Below are positions 24,286 through 33,203 of a stretch of DNA of 64,000 nt, in pieces. The translations under genes were made by a program, and so were the position numbers. Source of the DNA: Catenuloplanes niger (GTDB taxonomy: Bacteria; Actinomycetota; Actinomycetes; Mycobacteriales; Micromonosporaceae); NCBI RefSeq assembly GCF_031458255.1, contig NZ_JAVDYC010000001.1:2675001-2739000 (forward strand). The letters are read 5' to 3'. Each line of letters opens with the position of its first letter. Within the stretch, counting starts at the first letter, position 1. The notes beneath the pieces are model-generated. The model saw only the letters and a list, made by a program, of their open reading frames with translations. It made no database searches and was not told where the DNA came from.

Positions 24286-26364
24286 ATGACCGATGGCGAC
24301 CGCGTTGAGACGCACTGTCCGTACTGCGCGCTGCAGTGCGGCATGACGCTGCGTACCGACGATGATCTTATCTCGGTCGAGCCGCGCGACTTCCCCACCA
24401 ACCGGGGCGGGCTCTGCCAGAAGGGCTGGACCGCCGCCGAACTGCTGGACCATCCCGAGCGGCTGCTGACCCCCCTGGTGCGCCGGGACGGCGAGCTGAC
24501 GCCGGCCACCTGGGACGAGGCGCTCACGCTGGTCGCCGACCGGATCGAGGACATCCGGCAGCGGTACGACGAGAACGCCGTGGCCGTGTTCGGCGGCGGT
24601 GGGCTGACCAACGAGAAGTCGTACGCGCTCGGCAAGTTCGCCCGCGTCGCGCTGCGCACCCGCAACATCGACTACAACGGCCGGTTCTGCATGTCGTCCG
24701 CGGCCGCGGCCGGCATCCGCGCGTTCGGCATCGACCGCGGCCTGCCGTTCCCGCTCTCCGACGTGGGTGAGGCGGACACGCTGCTGCTGGTCGGCGCGAA
24801 CGTGGCCGAGACGATGCCGCCGTTCGGCCGCTGGCTGGCCGACCAGAAGGCGCGCGGCGGCACGCTGATCGTGGTGGACCCGCGCGCCACGCCGACCGCG
24901 AAGCAGGCCACGCTGCACCTGCAGCCGACGCCCGGCACCGACCTGGCGATCGCGAACGCGCTGCTGCACGTCGCGCTCACCGAGGGCCTGCTGGACAAGG
25001 ACTACCTGGCGGAGCGCACCACCGGCTTCGACGACGTGCGCCGGACCGTGGCGAACTACTGGCCGGCCCGGGTGGAGCGGCTGACCGGCGTACCCGTGGC
25101 GGATCTGGAGGCGGCCGCCCGGGCACTGGCCGGCGGCGAGCGCGTGATCATCCTGACCGCGCGCGGCGCCGAGCAGCACGCGAAGGGCGTGGACACGGTC
25201 TCCGCGTTCATCAACCTGGCGCTCGCGCTCGGGCTGCCCGGCCGGCCCGGTTCCGGCTACGGCTGCCTGACCGGGCAGGGCAACGGGCAGGGCGGCCGCG
25301 AGCACGGGCAGAAGGCGGACCAGCTCCCCGGCTACCGAAAGATCGACGACCCGGCCGCCCGGCAGCACGTGGCGGGCGTGTGGGGAATCGACCCGGACAG
25401 CCTGCCCGGACCCGGCGTCTCCGCCTACGAGCTGCTCGACTCGCTCGGCACCGACGCCGGGCCCAAGGCGATGCTGCTGTTCGGCTCGAACCCGGTGGTC
25501 TCCGCGCCGCGCGCCGGCCGGGTCACCGAGCGGATCAAGAGCCTGGAGTTCCTGGTCGTCGCGGACTTCCTGCTCTCCGAGACGGCCGCGCTCGCGGACG
25601 TGGTGCTGCCCACCGCGATGTGGGCCGAGGAGGACGGCACCATGACGAACCTGGAGGGCCGGGTGCTGCGCCGGCACGCGATCCGCCGCCCGCCCGGCCA
25701 GGCCCGCACCGACCTGCAGATCCTGCACGCGCTCGCGGAACGGCTGGGCGTCGACCGGGGCTTCCCGGAGGACCCGGCCGAGGTCTTCGGTGAGCTGCGC
25801 CGGGCCAGCGCGGGCGGCGTCGCGGACTACGCGGGCGTCACCTGGGAGCGGATCGACGCGAACGACGGCGTCTTCTGGCCGTGCCCGGACACCGACGGGC
25901 CGGACACGCCGCGGATGTTCACGGAGCGCTTCGGCACACCGGACGGACGGGCCCGGATGGTCGCGGTCGAGCACCGGGCCGCGGCCGAGGAGCCGTGCGC
26001 CGACTACCCGCTCTACCTGACCACCGGGCGGGTGCTGGCGCAGTACCAGTCCGGCACGCAGACCCGGCGGGTCGGCGCGCTGCGCAGAGCCGCGCCGCAC
26101 GCGTTCGTCGAGCTGCACCCGGACCTGGCCGGGCGCCTCGGCGTCACGGACGGGGAGTCGCTGACCGTCACCTCGCGACGCGGCGAGGTCACGGCACCGG
26201 CCCGGCTCAGCGACGCGATCCGGGCGGACACGGTGTTCATGCCGTTCCACTGGGCCGGTGCGGGCCGGGCGAACTCGCTCACCAACGACGCGCTCGACCC
26301 GACCTCCCGCATGCCGGAGTTCAAGGTCTGCGCGGTCCGCGTGGAAAGGGCCGAACAACCGTGA
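24286..26364 (+). CDS. Assimilatory nitrate reductase, molybdopterin catalytic subunit
   Basis: The 692-residue protein has an N-terminal [4Fe-4S] site (C11, C14, C18, C44 in HCPYCALQC...GLC), then Mo-bisMGD domains with NGRFCMSSA. C135 there is the likely molybdenum ligand, as in Nap/Nas enzymes. The C-terminal dinucleotide-binding domain includes LYLTTGRVLAQYQSGTQTRR. There is no Tat signal, so it is cytoplasmic and assimilatory (NasA/NasC/NarB type). It reduces nitrate to nitrite. It is the first gene of a four-gene operon and its stop overlaps the next start (GTGA). Confidence 0.93.
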   Translation: MTDGDRVETHCPYCALQCGMTLRTDDDLISVEPRDFPTNRGGLCQKGWTAAELLDHPERLLTPLVRRDGELTPATWDEALTLVADRIEDIRQRYDENAVAVFGGGGLTNEKSYALGKFARVALRTRNIDYNGRFCMSSAAAAGIRAFGIDRGLPFPLSDVGEADTLLLVGANVAETMPPFGRWLADQKARGGTLIVVDPRATPTAKQATLHLQPTPGTDLAIANALLHVALTEGLLDKDYLAERTTGFDDVRRTVANYWPARVERLTGVPVADLEAAARALAGGERVIILTARGAEQHAKGVDTVSAFINLALALGLPGRPGSGYGCLTGQGNGQGGREHGQKADQLPGYRKIDDPAARQHVAGVWGIDPDSLPGPGVSAYELLDSLGTDAGPKAMLLFGSNPVVSAPRAGRVTERIKSLEFLVVADFLLSETAALADVVLPTAMWAEEDGTMTNLEGRVLRRHAIRRPPGQARTDLQILHALAERLGVDRGFPEDPAEVFGELRRASAGGVADYAGVTWERIDANDGVFWPCPDTDGPDTPRMFTERFGTPDGRARMVAVEHRAAAEEPCADYPLYLTTGRVLAQYQSGTQTRRVGALRRAAPHAFVELHPDLAGRLGVTDGESLTVTSRRGEVTAPARLSDAIRADTVFMPFHWAGAGRANSLTNDALDPTSRMPEFKVCAVRVERAEQP

Positions 26365-27788
26365 AGGTCACCATCATCGGGTACGGCATGGCCGGCTCCC
26401 GCCTCGCCGCGGAACTGCGGGCGCGCCAGGCGGACGTGAAGGTCACCGTGCTGGGCGCGGAACCGCATCGCGCCTACAACCGGATCATGCTGTCGAACCT
26501 GCTGGCCGGCAAGGTCGGCGAGGCGGACGTGGAGATCACCGAGGCGGCCGGGCACGGCGTGGACGTGCGACCCGGCGCCACGGTCGTGTCGATCGACCGG
26601 GACGCCCGGACGGTCACCACCGCGTGCGGCGAGATCCACCCCTACGACCACCTGGTGCTGGCCACCGGCGGCGAGGCGATCATCCCGGACGTGCCGGGCC
26701 TGGCCGGGGACCTGCCGGAGCGGGTGGCGGTGTTCCGGACGCTGGACGACTGCCGGCGCATCCTGGCCGTGGCCGAGACCGCGCGCACCGCGATCGTGCT
26801 CGGCGGTGGGCTGCTCGGGCTGGAGGCGGCGCGCGGGTTGACCGCGCGCGGGCTGTCCGTGCGCGTGGTGCACGCGGTGGACCGGCTGATGAACCGGCAG
26901 ATCGACACCGGGGCGAGCGGCGTGCTGACCCGTACCCTCGCGGGTCTGGGCATCGCGTGTGATCTCGGCGCGGAGACCGCGCGCGTGGCGAGCGGCCCGG
27001 ACGGCGTGCGGCTGACCATGGCCGACGGCCGGGTCCTCGCCGCGGACCTGCTGGTGCTGGCGTGCGGGGTGCGGGCCGAGACCGGCCTGGCGCGCGCGGC
27101 CGGGCTGGCGGTGCGGCGCGGCGTGCTGGTCGACGACGCGATGCGCACCTCCGACCCGGGCGTGTCCGCGATCGGTGACTGCGCGGAACACGACGGCGTC
27201 ACCGGCGGGCTGGTCGCGCCGGCCTGGGAGCAGGCGCGGGTGGTCGCGGCGCGGCTGACCGGCGAGGACCCGGACGCGGTCTACCGGCCGCCGGCCGTGG
27301 TGACCCGGCTCAAGGCGGCCGGCATCGACCTGGCCGCGATGGGTGCGCTGACCGGGCCGGAGGAGCTCACGTTCGCGGACCCGGCACGCGGCACGTACGC
27401 GCGGCTGGTCATCGACGGGGACCGGCTGGCCGGCGCGATCATGCTGGGCGACAACCCGGCGATCGGCACCGTCATCCAACTGTTCGACCGCGGCACGCCG
27501 GTGCCGAGCGACCGCCGGGCGCTGCTGCTCGGCCGCGCGCTCGGTGCCGCGCCGGTCACGGTGGCCGAGTCGCCGGCGCTGATGCCGGACGCGGCCACGG
27601 TCTGTCAGTGCAACAACGTCAGCAAGGGCGCGATCGTGCGCTGCTGGCGGTCCGGCGCCCGCTCGGTCGGCGACGTGGTCGCCGCGACGCGCGCCACCAC
27701 CGGCTGCGGGACCTGCAGGGACGCGGTCTGCGGCATCGTCGATTGGCTGTCCGCCGTGGACAGCCCTGCCTCGGAGGTTCTGGCATGA
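26361..27788 (+). CDS. FAD-dependent oxidoreductase with C-terminal BFD-like [2Fe-2S] domain
   Basis: The 475-residue protein starts at GTG 26361. It has an N-terminal FAD motif (VTIIGYGMAGSRLAAEL), an NAD(P) motif (AIVLGGGLLGLEAARGL), SAIGDCAEHDG, and a C-terminal BFD-type iron-sulfur site VCQCNNVSKGAIV...TTGCGTCRDAVCG. Its two cofactor domains match the N-terminal half of NirB without the siroheme part. It probably passes electrons from NAD(P)H to the nitrate reductase encoded just upstream. Start and stop overlap both neighbours by 4 nt. Confidence 0.88.
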   Translation: MKVTIIGYGMAGSRLAAELRARQADVKVTVLGAEPHRAYNRIMLSNLLAGKVGEADVEITEAAGHGVDVRPGATVVSIDRDARTVTTACGEIHPYDHLVLATGGEAIIPDVPGLAGDLPERVAVFRTLDDCRRILAVAETARTAIVLGGGLLGLEAARGLTARGLSVRVVHAVDRLMNRQIDTGASGVLTRTLAGLGIACDLGAETARVASGPDGVRLTMADGRVLAADLLVLACGVRAETGLARAAGLAVRRGVLVDDAMRTSDPGVSAIGDCAEHDGVTGGLVAPAWEQARVVAARLTGEDPDAVYRPPAVVTRLKAAGIDLAAMGALTGPEELTFADPARGTYARLVIDGDRLAGAIMLGDNPAIGTVIQLFDRGTPVPSDRRALLLGRALGAAPVTVAESPALMPDAATVCQCNNVSKGAIVRCWRSGARSVGDVVAATRATTGCGTCRDAVCGIVDWLSAVDSPASEVLA

Positions 27789-30316
27789 AGCGGCTAGTGA
27801 TCATCGGCAACGGGATGGTCGGGCAGCGGCTCGTCGAGGCGGTGCGGGCCCGGGACACCGCGGCCGAGTGGTCGGTCACGGTGCTGGCCGAGGAGAGCCG
27901 GCCCGCGTACGACCGGGTGAAGCTGTCCGCGTTCTTCGACGGTTCCTCCGCGGCGGATCTGAACCTGCACACGCCGGACGACGGGGTCGAGCTCCGGCTG
28001 GGCGAACCGGCGCTCGCGGTGGACACGACGGCCAGGGTGGTGACCACGGCCGCCGGGACCTACGCGTACGACGCGTTGGTCTTCGCGACCGGTTCGTACC
28101 CGTTCGTCCCGCCGGTCGAGGGCAAGGACCTGCCCGGCGTGTTCGTCTACCGCACGCTGGACGACCTGGAGGCGATCCGGGCCTACGCGGCCGGCCGCAG
28201 CGTCGGCGCGGTGATCGGCGGCGGGCTGCTCGGGCTGGAGGCCGCGAACGCGATGCGGCTGCTCGGGCTGTCCACCCACGTGGTCGAGTTCGCGCCGCGG
28301 CTGATGCCGGTGCAGGTGGACGAGGCCGGCGGCGCCATGCTCCGGCGCTACGTCGAGGACCTGGGCGTGACCGTCCACACCGGCACCGGGACGACGGCCC
28401 TCAACGCAGGCGAGGACGGCGCGGTGGCCAGCCTCAGCCTGTCCGACGGTGCGGTGGTCAAGGCGGACATGGTGATCGTGGCGGCCGGCATCCGGCCCCG
28501 CGACGACGTGGCCCGCGCGGCCGGCCTGTCCGTCGGCGCGCGCGGTGGCATCCTGGTCGACGCCACCTGCCGGACCTCCGCGGACGACGTCTACGCGGTC
28601 GGCGAGTGCGCGGCCGTCGACGGCGTCTGCTACGGCCTGGTCGCGCCCGGTTACGCCCAGGCCGAGGTGGTCGCGGACCGGCTGCTCGGCGGCGCGGCCA
28701 CGTTCCCGGGCGCGGACATGTCGACCAAGCTCAAGCTGCTCGGCGTGGACGTGGCGTCGTTCGGTGACGCGCACGGCGCCACCGAGGGCTGCCTGGACGT
28801 GACGTTCACCGACCCGGCCACCCGGGTCTACGCCAAGCTGGTGCTCTCCGACGACGCGAAGACGCTGCTCGGCGGCGTGCTGGTCGGCGACGCCACCGCG
28901 TACCCGACGCTGCGGGCCGGGGTGGGCCTGGAGCTCTCCGCTCCCCCGCTGTCGCTGCTGGCGCCGGCCGGTGCCGACGTCGACCCGGGTGCCGGGCTGG
29001 CCGCGCTGCCCGGGTCCGCGCAGGTCTGCTCGTGCAACGCGGTCACCAAGGACCAGATCGTCTCCGCCATCCACTCGGAAGGGTGCGCGGACGTACCGGC
29101 GATCAAGGCCTGTACCCGCGCCGGGACCAGCTGCGGGTCCTGCGTACCGATGCTCAAGCAGCTGCTGACCCTGGAGGGCGTGGCCCAGTCGAAGGCGCTG
29201 TGCGAGCACTTCGACCACTCGCGGCAGGAGCTGTTCGACATCGTCCGGGTGCGGAACATCCGGTCGTTCTCCGCGCTGATCTCCGAACTCGGCCGGGGCA
29301 AGGGCTGCGACATCTGCAAGCCGGCGGTGGCGTCGATCCTCGCGTCGCTCAACACCGGCTACGTGCTGGAGGGCGAGCAGGCCTCGCTGCAGGACACCAA
29401 CGACCACTTCCTGGCCAACATCCAGCGCAACGGTACGTACTCGGTGGTCCCGCGCATCCCCGGCGGCGAGATCACGCCGGAGAAGCTGATCGTGATCGGC
29501 GAGGTGGCGCGCGACTTCAACCTGTACACGAAGATCACCGGCGGGCAGCGGATCGACATGTTCGGCGCGCGGGTGGAACAGCTGCCGCAGATCTGGAAGC
29601 GGCTGGTCGACGCCGGGTTCGAGAGCGGGCACGCGTACGGCAAGTCGCTGCGCACCATCAAGTCGTGCGTCGGGTCGACCTGGTGCCGGTACGGCGTGCA
29701 GGACTCGGTCGGCCTCGCGGTCGCGCTGGAGCTGCGCTACCGGGGCCTGCGGTCGCCGCACAAGCTCAAGTCCGCGGTGTCCGGATGCGCGCGCGAGTGC
29801 GCGGAGGCGCGCAGCAAGGACTTCGGCATCATCGCCACCGACAACGGCTGGAACCTCTACGTCGGCGGCAACGGCGGCTTCCGGCCCCGGCACGCGGACC
29901 TCTTCGCCACCGACCTGACCACGGAGGAACTGGTCCGGACCATCGACCGGTTCCTGATCTTCTACATCCGCAGCGCGGACCGGCTGCAGCGGACCGCGGC
30001 CTGGATCGAGTCGCTGGACGGCGGGCTCGACCACCTGCGCGACGTGATCGTCCACGACTCGCTCGGTCTGTGCGCGGAACTGGACGACGCCATGGCCCGC
30101 CACGTCACGAACTACGCGGACGAGTGGGCCGCGACGCTCGACGACCCGGACCGCCTCGCGCGCTTCGTCTCGTTCGTCAACGCGCCCGACGCCCCGGACC
30201 CGTCGATCAGTTTCACGGTCGAGCGCGGGCAGCCCGTGCCCGTCTCCGCCGACTCCGTCAACCGCCAGCCGGTGCTGCTCGGCATGCCGGCCGTCACCGA
30301 GGGGAGCCCCGCATGA
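27785..30316 (+). CDS. nirB: NAD(P)H nitrite reductase, large subunit
   Basis: The 843-residue protein contains an FAD domain (LVIIGNGMVGQRLVEAV), an NAD(P)H domain (VIGGGLLGLEAANAM), a BFD [2Fe-2S] site starting C415-S-C417, and the sulfite/nitrite reductase siroheme-[4Fe-4S] cysteines C628, C634, C668 and C672 (C-x5-C-x33-C-x3-C). It reduces nitrite to ammonium with six electrons in the cytoplasm. ATG 27785 overlaps the upstream stop (ATGA). Siroheme biosynthesis genes are not in the window. Confidence 0.96.
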   Translation: MKRLVIIGNGMVGQRLVEAVRARDTAAEWSVTVLAEESRPAYDRVKLSAFFDGSSAADLNLHTPDDGVELRLGEPALAVDTTARVVTTAAGTYAYDALVFATGSYPFVPPVEGKDLPGVFVYRTLDDLEAIRAYAAGRSVGAVIGGGLLGLEAANAMRLLGLSTHVVEFAPRLMPVQVDEAGGAMLRRYVEDLGVTVHTGTGTTALNAGEDGAVASLSLSDGAVVKADMVIVAAGIRPRDDVARAAGLSVGARGGILVDATCRTSADDVYAVGECAAVDGVCYGLVAPGYAQAEVVADRLLGGAATFPGADMSTKLKLLGVDVASFGDAHGATEGCLDVTFTDPATRVYAKLVLSDDAKTLLGGVLVGDATAYPTLRAGVGLELSAPPLSLLAPAGADVDPGAGLAALPGSAQVCSCNAVTKDQIVSAIHSEGCADVPAIKACTRAGTSCGSCVPMLKQLLTLEGVAQSKALCEHFDHSRQELFDIVRVRNIRSFSALISELGRGKGCDICKPAVASILASLNTGYVLEGEQASLQDTNDHFLANIQRNGTYSVVPRIPGGEITPEKLIVIGEVARDFNLYTKITGGQRIDMFGARVEQLPQIWKRLVDAGFESGHAYGKSLRTIKSCVGSTWCRYGVQDSVGLAVALELRYRGLRSPHKLKSAVSGCARECAEARSKDFGIIATDNGWNLYVGGNGGFRPRHADLFATDLTTEELVRTIDRFLIFYIRSADRLQRTAAWIESLDGGLDHLRDVIVHDSLGLCAELDDAMARHVTNYADEWAATLDDPDRLARFVSFVNAPDAPDPSISFTVERGQPVPVSADSVNRQPVLLGMPAVTEGSPA

Positions 30317-30654
30317 TCCTCGACGTTCAGCTGTTCCAGGCCGTCTGCCCGGTGGACCGCCTGGAACCGGACCGCGGCATCGCCGCACTGGTCGACGGCG
30401 TGCAGGTCGCGCTGTTCCGCACGTCGGACGACGAGATCTACGCGGTCGGCAACCAGGACCCGATCTCCGGCGCGTACGTGATGTCCCGCGGCATCGTCGG
30501 CAGCCGCGGCGACGTCCCCACCGTGGCGTCGCCGCTGCACAAGCAGGTCTACGACCTGCGCACCGGCGACTGCTTGGACGTGCCGGGCGTGAACCTGCCG
30601 GCCTATCCGGTGCGGGTGACGGACGCCTCGGTTGTCGAGGTGGCGGTGCACTGA
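30313..30654 (+). CDS. nirD: Nitrite reductase small subunit
   Basis: The 113-residue protein has the Rieske-like fold of NirD (VALFRTSDDEIYAVGNQDPISGAYVMSRGI) but, as usual for NirD, no cysteine-histidine cluster ligands. It partners NirB. ATG 30313 overlaps the nirB stop by 4 nt, so the four genes from the nitrate reductase to nirD are translationally coupled. Confidence 0.94.
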   Translation: MILDVQLFQAVCPVDRLEPDRGIAALVDGVQVALFRTSDDEIYAVGNQDPISGAYVMSRGIVGSRGDVPTVASPLHKQVYDLRTGDCLDVPGVNLPAYPVRVTDASVVEVAVH

Positions 30655-30659
30655 CCAAG

Positions 30660-31166
30660 ATGGGGCGCATGGACCATGTGTTCGGCAACGTCGACGCGCC
30701 GGTGACGGTGCTGGAGTACGGCGACTACCAGTGCCCCTACTGCGCGGGCGCGGCTCCGGTCCTGCGCCGGCTCGTCGAGGAGTCGGACGGTCAGGTGCGC
30801 CTGATCTTCCGCAACTTCCCGCTCTTCGAGATCCACGAGTACGCGCTGACCGCCGCGCTCGCGGCCGAGTCGACGACCGCGGCCGGCGTCTTCTGGGACA
30901 TGCACCACGTGCTGTTCAAGAAGCAGGACCGACTGGAGGACGCGTTCCTGCGCCACTACGCGGAGGCGGTCGGCTCCGACCCGGAGCTGGCCACCGGCGA
31001 GGCGGCCCAGCAGTTCGCCCCGAAGGTCCAGGACGACTACACCACCGGCGTCGCCTCCGGCATCGGCGGCACCCCCAGCCTGCTCATCAACGACATCCCG
31101 TACGAGGGCCGGATCGAACTCCCCGACCTGCGCCGCGCCACCGCCCTCACGCTCCGCCGCGCCTGA
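30660..31166 (+). CDS. DsbA-fold (thioredoxin-like) protein
   Basis: The 168-residue protein has a CPYC redox site in LEYGDYQCPYCAGAAPVLRRL and the later cis-Pro region GIGGTPSLLIN, as in the DsbA/thioredoxin_4 family. There is no signal peptide, so it acts in the cytoplasm, possibly as a disulfide or detoxification oxidoreductase. ATG 30660 lies 5 bp after nirD, so it may be read from the nitrate operon. ATG 30669 is an alternative. Its 3' end overlaps the convergent permease gene by 20 bp. Confidence 0.85.
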   Translation: MGRMDHVFGNVDAPVTVLEYGDYQCPYCAGAAPVLRRLVEESDGQVRLIFRNFPLFEIHEYALTAALAAESTTAAGVFWDMHHVLFKKQDRLEDAFLRHYAEAVGSDPELATGEAAQQFAPKVQDDYTTGVASGIGGTPSLLINDIPYEGRIELPDLRRATALTLRRA

Positions 31167-32490
31167 GCGTTCCGGTGGCCGGGGCGGTCGCCTCATGGTC
31201 GTGCGGTGCGAGCCGCGCGACGGACGCCGCGGCCGGCCGCGGCGCGGTGGGTTTCCGGCCGGCCGGGCCGGCCAGCGTGAGGGCCGCGAGCAGGGCCGGG
31301 GCCAGCAGGAACGCGCCGCAGCAGAGCAGCGCGAGACCGGACAGCACGGTGGCGAGGACGGCGGTGCGGTGTTCGCGGCCGGCCGGGAGCAGGCGCGCGG
31401 CAGCGGCGGCACCCACGAACGTGACCGCGGCCAGGCAGGCGGCGGTGACGCGCAGCAGAAAATCAAGATCGAAATGCAGCAGCACGACGGGTACGGCGCA
31501 GACCGCGCTCATCGCGGCGAGCAGGCCGAGGCTGCGCAGCGGGACCGCGCCGGGCTCGCCGCCGCGGGCGAACCAGCGGGGCAGCACGCCGTCCCGGGCC
31601 AGGGCCGCGCCGAGGCGGGCCGCACCGGCCAGGTAGGTGTTGATGCCGCCGAAGCTGAGCAGCAGCGCGGCCACGGCCAGGATCGGGCGCGCGGCCGGGC
31701 CGATGCCGGTCTCCAGCAGCGCGCCGAGCGCGCCGGGCTGGGCGGCGCGCGGGCCGAGCACGCCGACGGTCACCACGGCCAGCGCGAGGTAGAGCACGCC
31801 GACGATCGCCAGCGCGCCCTGCGTGGAACGGAGCAGCACGCGGCGGCCGTCCCGGTCGGTGGCACCCGCGGCGAAGTCGGCGGACAGGTGGCTGGCCGCC
31901 TCCCAGCCGACGAACGCGAAGAGCAGCACACCGATCGCCGCGGCCACGCCGCCGAGGCCGTGCGGCGCGAACGGTGTGAAGTGCGCGGCCTGCACCTGAC
32001 CACCGGCCGTGACGATCGCGGTGCCGAGCAGGCCGACCAGCAGCGTCAGCAGCCACATCTGCACCCGCCCGGAGGTGCGCAGGCCGGCCGCGTTGACCGC
32101 GAACGCGGCCGCCATCAGCAGGACGGCGACGACCAGCGCGACGCCCCGGCCGAGCCCGAGCGCGGCGGTGGCCGCCTCCGCGCCGACCAGCGCCCCGGCG
32201 AACGTCCCGAGCGGGATGACGCCGTAGAACCAGACCCCCACCACCGCGGCGGTACGGTCGCCGAACGCGCGCCGGGCGAACGCGGCCACGCCGCCGCCGT
32301 CCGGGTAGCGCACACCCAGCACCGCGAACGTGATCGCCACCGGCGCGCTGAGCAGCAGCAGCGCCGCCCACGCGAGGACCGACGCCGGGCCGGCCACCGC
32401 GGCGCCGAGCTGCGGCAGCACCAGCACCCCCGGCCCGAGTACGCCGCCGAGCAGAATAGCCGTCCCGTACCGAATGTTGAGCCGTTTCAT
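31147..32490 (-). CDS. APC family amino acid permease
   Basis: The 447-residue protein starts MKRLNIRYGTAILLGGVLGPGVLVLPQLGAAVAGPAS, the helix 1 unwound Gly region of APC-superfamily transporters, and has about 12 hydrophobic segments. It is divergent from an Lrp/AsnC regulator, which points to an amino acid or related amine as substrate. Reading extends upstream of ATG 32490 but crosses the divergent promoter, so it is not included. Confidence 0.85.
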   Translation of the reverse strand: MKRLNIRYGTAILLGGVLGPGVLVLPQLGAAVAGPASVLAWAALLLLSAPVAITFAVLGVRYPDGGGVAAFARRAFGDRTAAVVGVWFYGVIPLGTFAGALVGAEAATAALGLGRGVALVVAVLLMAAAFAVNAAGLRTSGRVQMWLLTLLVGLLGTAIVTAGGQVQAAHFTPFAPHGLGGVAAAIGVLLFAFVGWEAASHLSADFAAGATDRDGRRVLLRSTQGALAIVGVLYLALAVVTVGVLGPRAAQPGALGALLETGIGPAARPILAVAALLLSFGGINTYLAGAARLGAALARDGVLPRWFARGGEPGAVPLRSLGLLAAMSAVCAVPVVLLHFDLDFLLRVTAACLAAVTFVGAAAAARLLPAGREHRTAVLATVLSGLALLCCGAFLLAPALLAALTLAGPAGRKPTAPRPAAASVARLAPHDHEATAPATGTLRRGGA

Positions 32491-32532
32491 GCCGCCGAAG
32501 CTAGGCACTTCGACCGGCCGAACGGCCCCGCA

Positions 32533-32544
32533 CCGAACGTTCGG
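32533..32544. promoter_or_regulatory. Palindromic candidate Lrp operator
   Basis: CCGAACGTTCGG is a perfect 12-bp palindrome midway between the divergent permease and Lrp starts. The half-site CCGAAC recurs at 32520-32525. Probably bound by the adjacent Lrp protein. Confidence 0.5.
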
Positions 32545-32570
32545 CCGATTTTGCCTGCCATAGTCACGGC

Positions 32571-33032
32571 ATGGACGAACTAGATTCGGCGTTGATCCGC
32601 CTCCTCCAGTCGGATGCGCGGTTGTCCAACCGCGAGCTCGCCCGCCGCCTCGGCATCGCACCCTCGACCTGTCTGGAGCGGGTGCGCGCGCTGACCCGGC
32701 GCGGCGTGATCCGCGGCTATCACGCGGACATCGACCCGATCGCGCTCGGCCGCGGCGTGCAGGCGATGGTCTCCGTCCAGGTCCGCCCGCTGAACCGCGA
32801 CGTGATCAACGCCTTCAAGGCCGCCGCCAGCGAGATGACCGAGGTGCTCAGCGTCTTCGTGCTGGCCGGCGGCGACGACTTCCTGCTGCACGTCGCCGTC
32901 CCGACCCTCGACCACCTGCACGCGTTCCTGCTCGACCGGCTGAGCAAACGCCGCGAGATCACCGACTTCCGCACCTCGATGATCTTCCAGCAGATGCAGA
33001 ACCAGACCCCCGAGCCGCTGGCCTCGCCGTGA
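32571..33032 (+). CDS. Lrp/AsnC family transcriptional regulator
   Basis: The 153-residue protein has the AsnC-type HTH (LDSALIRLLQSDARLSNRELARRLGIAPSTCLERVRAL) and the C-terminal RAM ligand-binding domain. It is divergent from the APC permease and likely controls it in response to an amino acid. The 70-bp dispersed element lies 92 bp after its stop. Confidence 0.93.
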   Translation: MDELDSALIRLLQSDARLSNRELARRLGIAPSTCLERVRALTRRGVIRGYHADIDPIALGRGVQAMVSVQVRPLNRDVINAFKAAASEMTEVLSVFVLAGGDDFLLHVAVPTLDHLHAFLLDRLSKRREITDFRTSMIFQQMQNQTPEPLASP

Positions 33033-33124
33033 TCGCCGGTGTCCGCCCGGCCGGTTCCGCCCGGTGACGCCCACCCCGGTGCCGGCGGACGGCGGGAAGG
33101 GTGGACCGCACCACGCCGGAACCG

Positions 33125-33194
33125 GCAGGGAGGAGCGCCGGCGACGACCGGTGCCCGCGGGAGCGAGCCCGGCTCGAGCCGCCGGAAGCGGGAA
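33125..33194 (+). repeat. Dispersed 70-bp element, copy A
   Basis: This 70-bp sequence matches 52911-52980. The first 40 bp differ at one position and the last 15 bp are identical, while the central 15 bp are unrelated. In this copy the centre contains the inverted repeat GAGCC/GGCTC. The right end has a CCGC-CGGAA-GCGG stem-loop. It lies between the convergent lrp and nhaA genes. Confidence 0.8.
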
Positions 33195-33203
33195 AGCAAT
33201 GGC

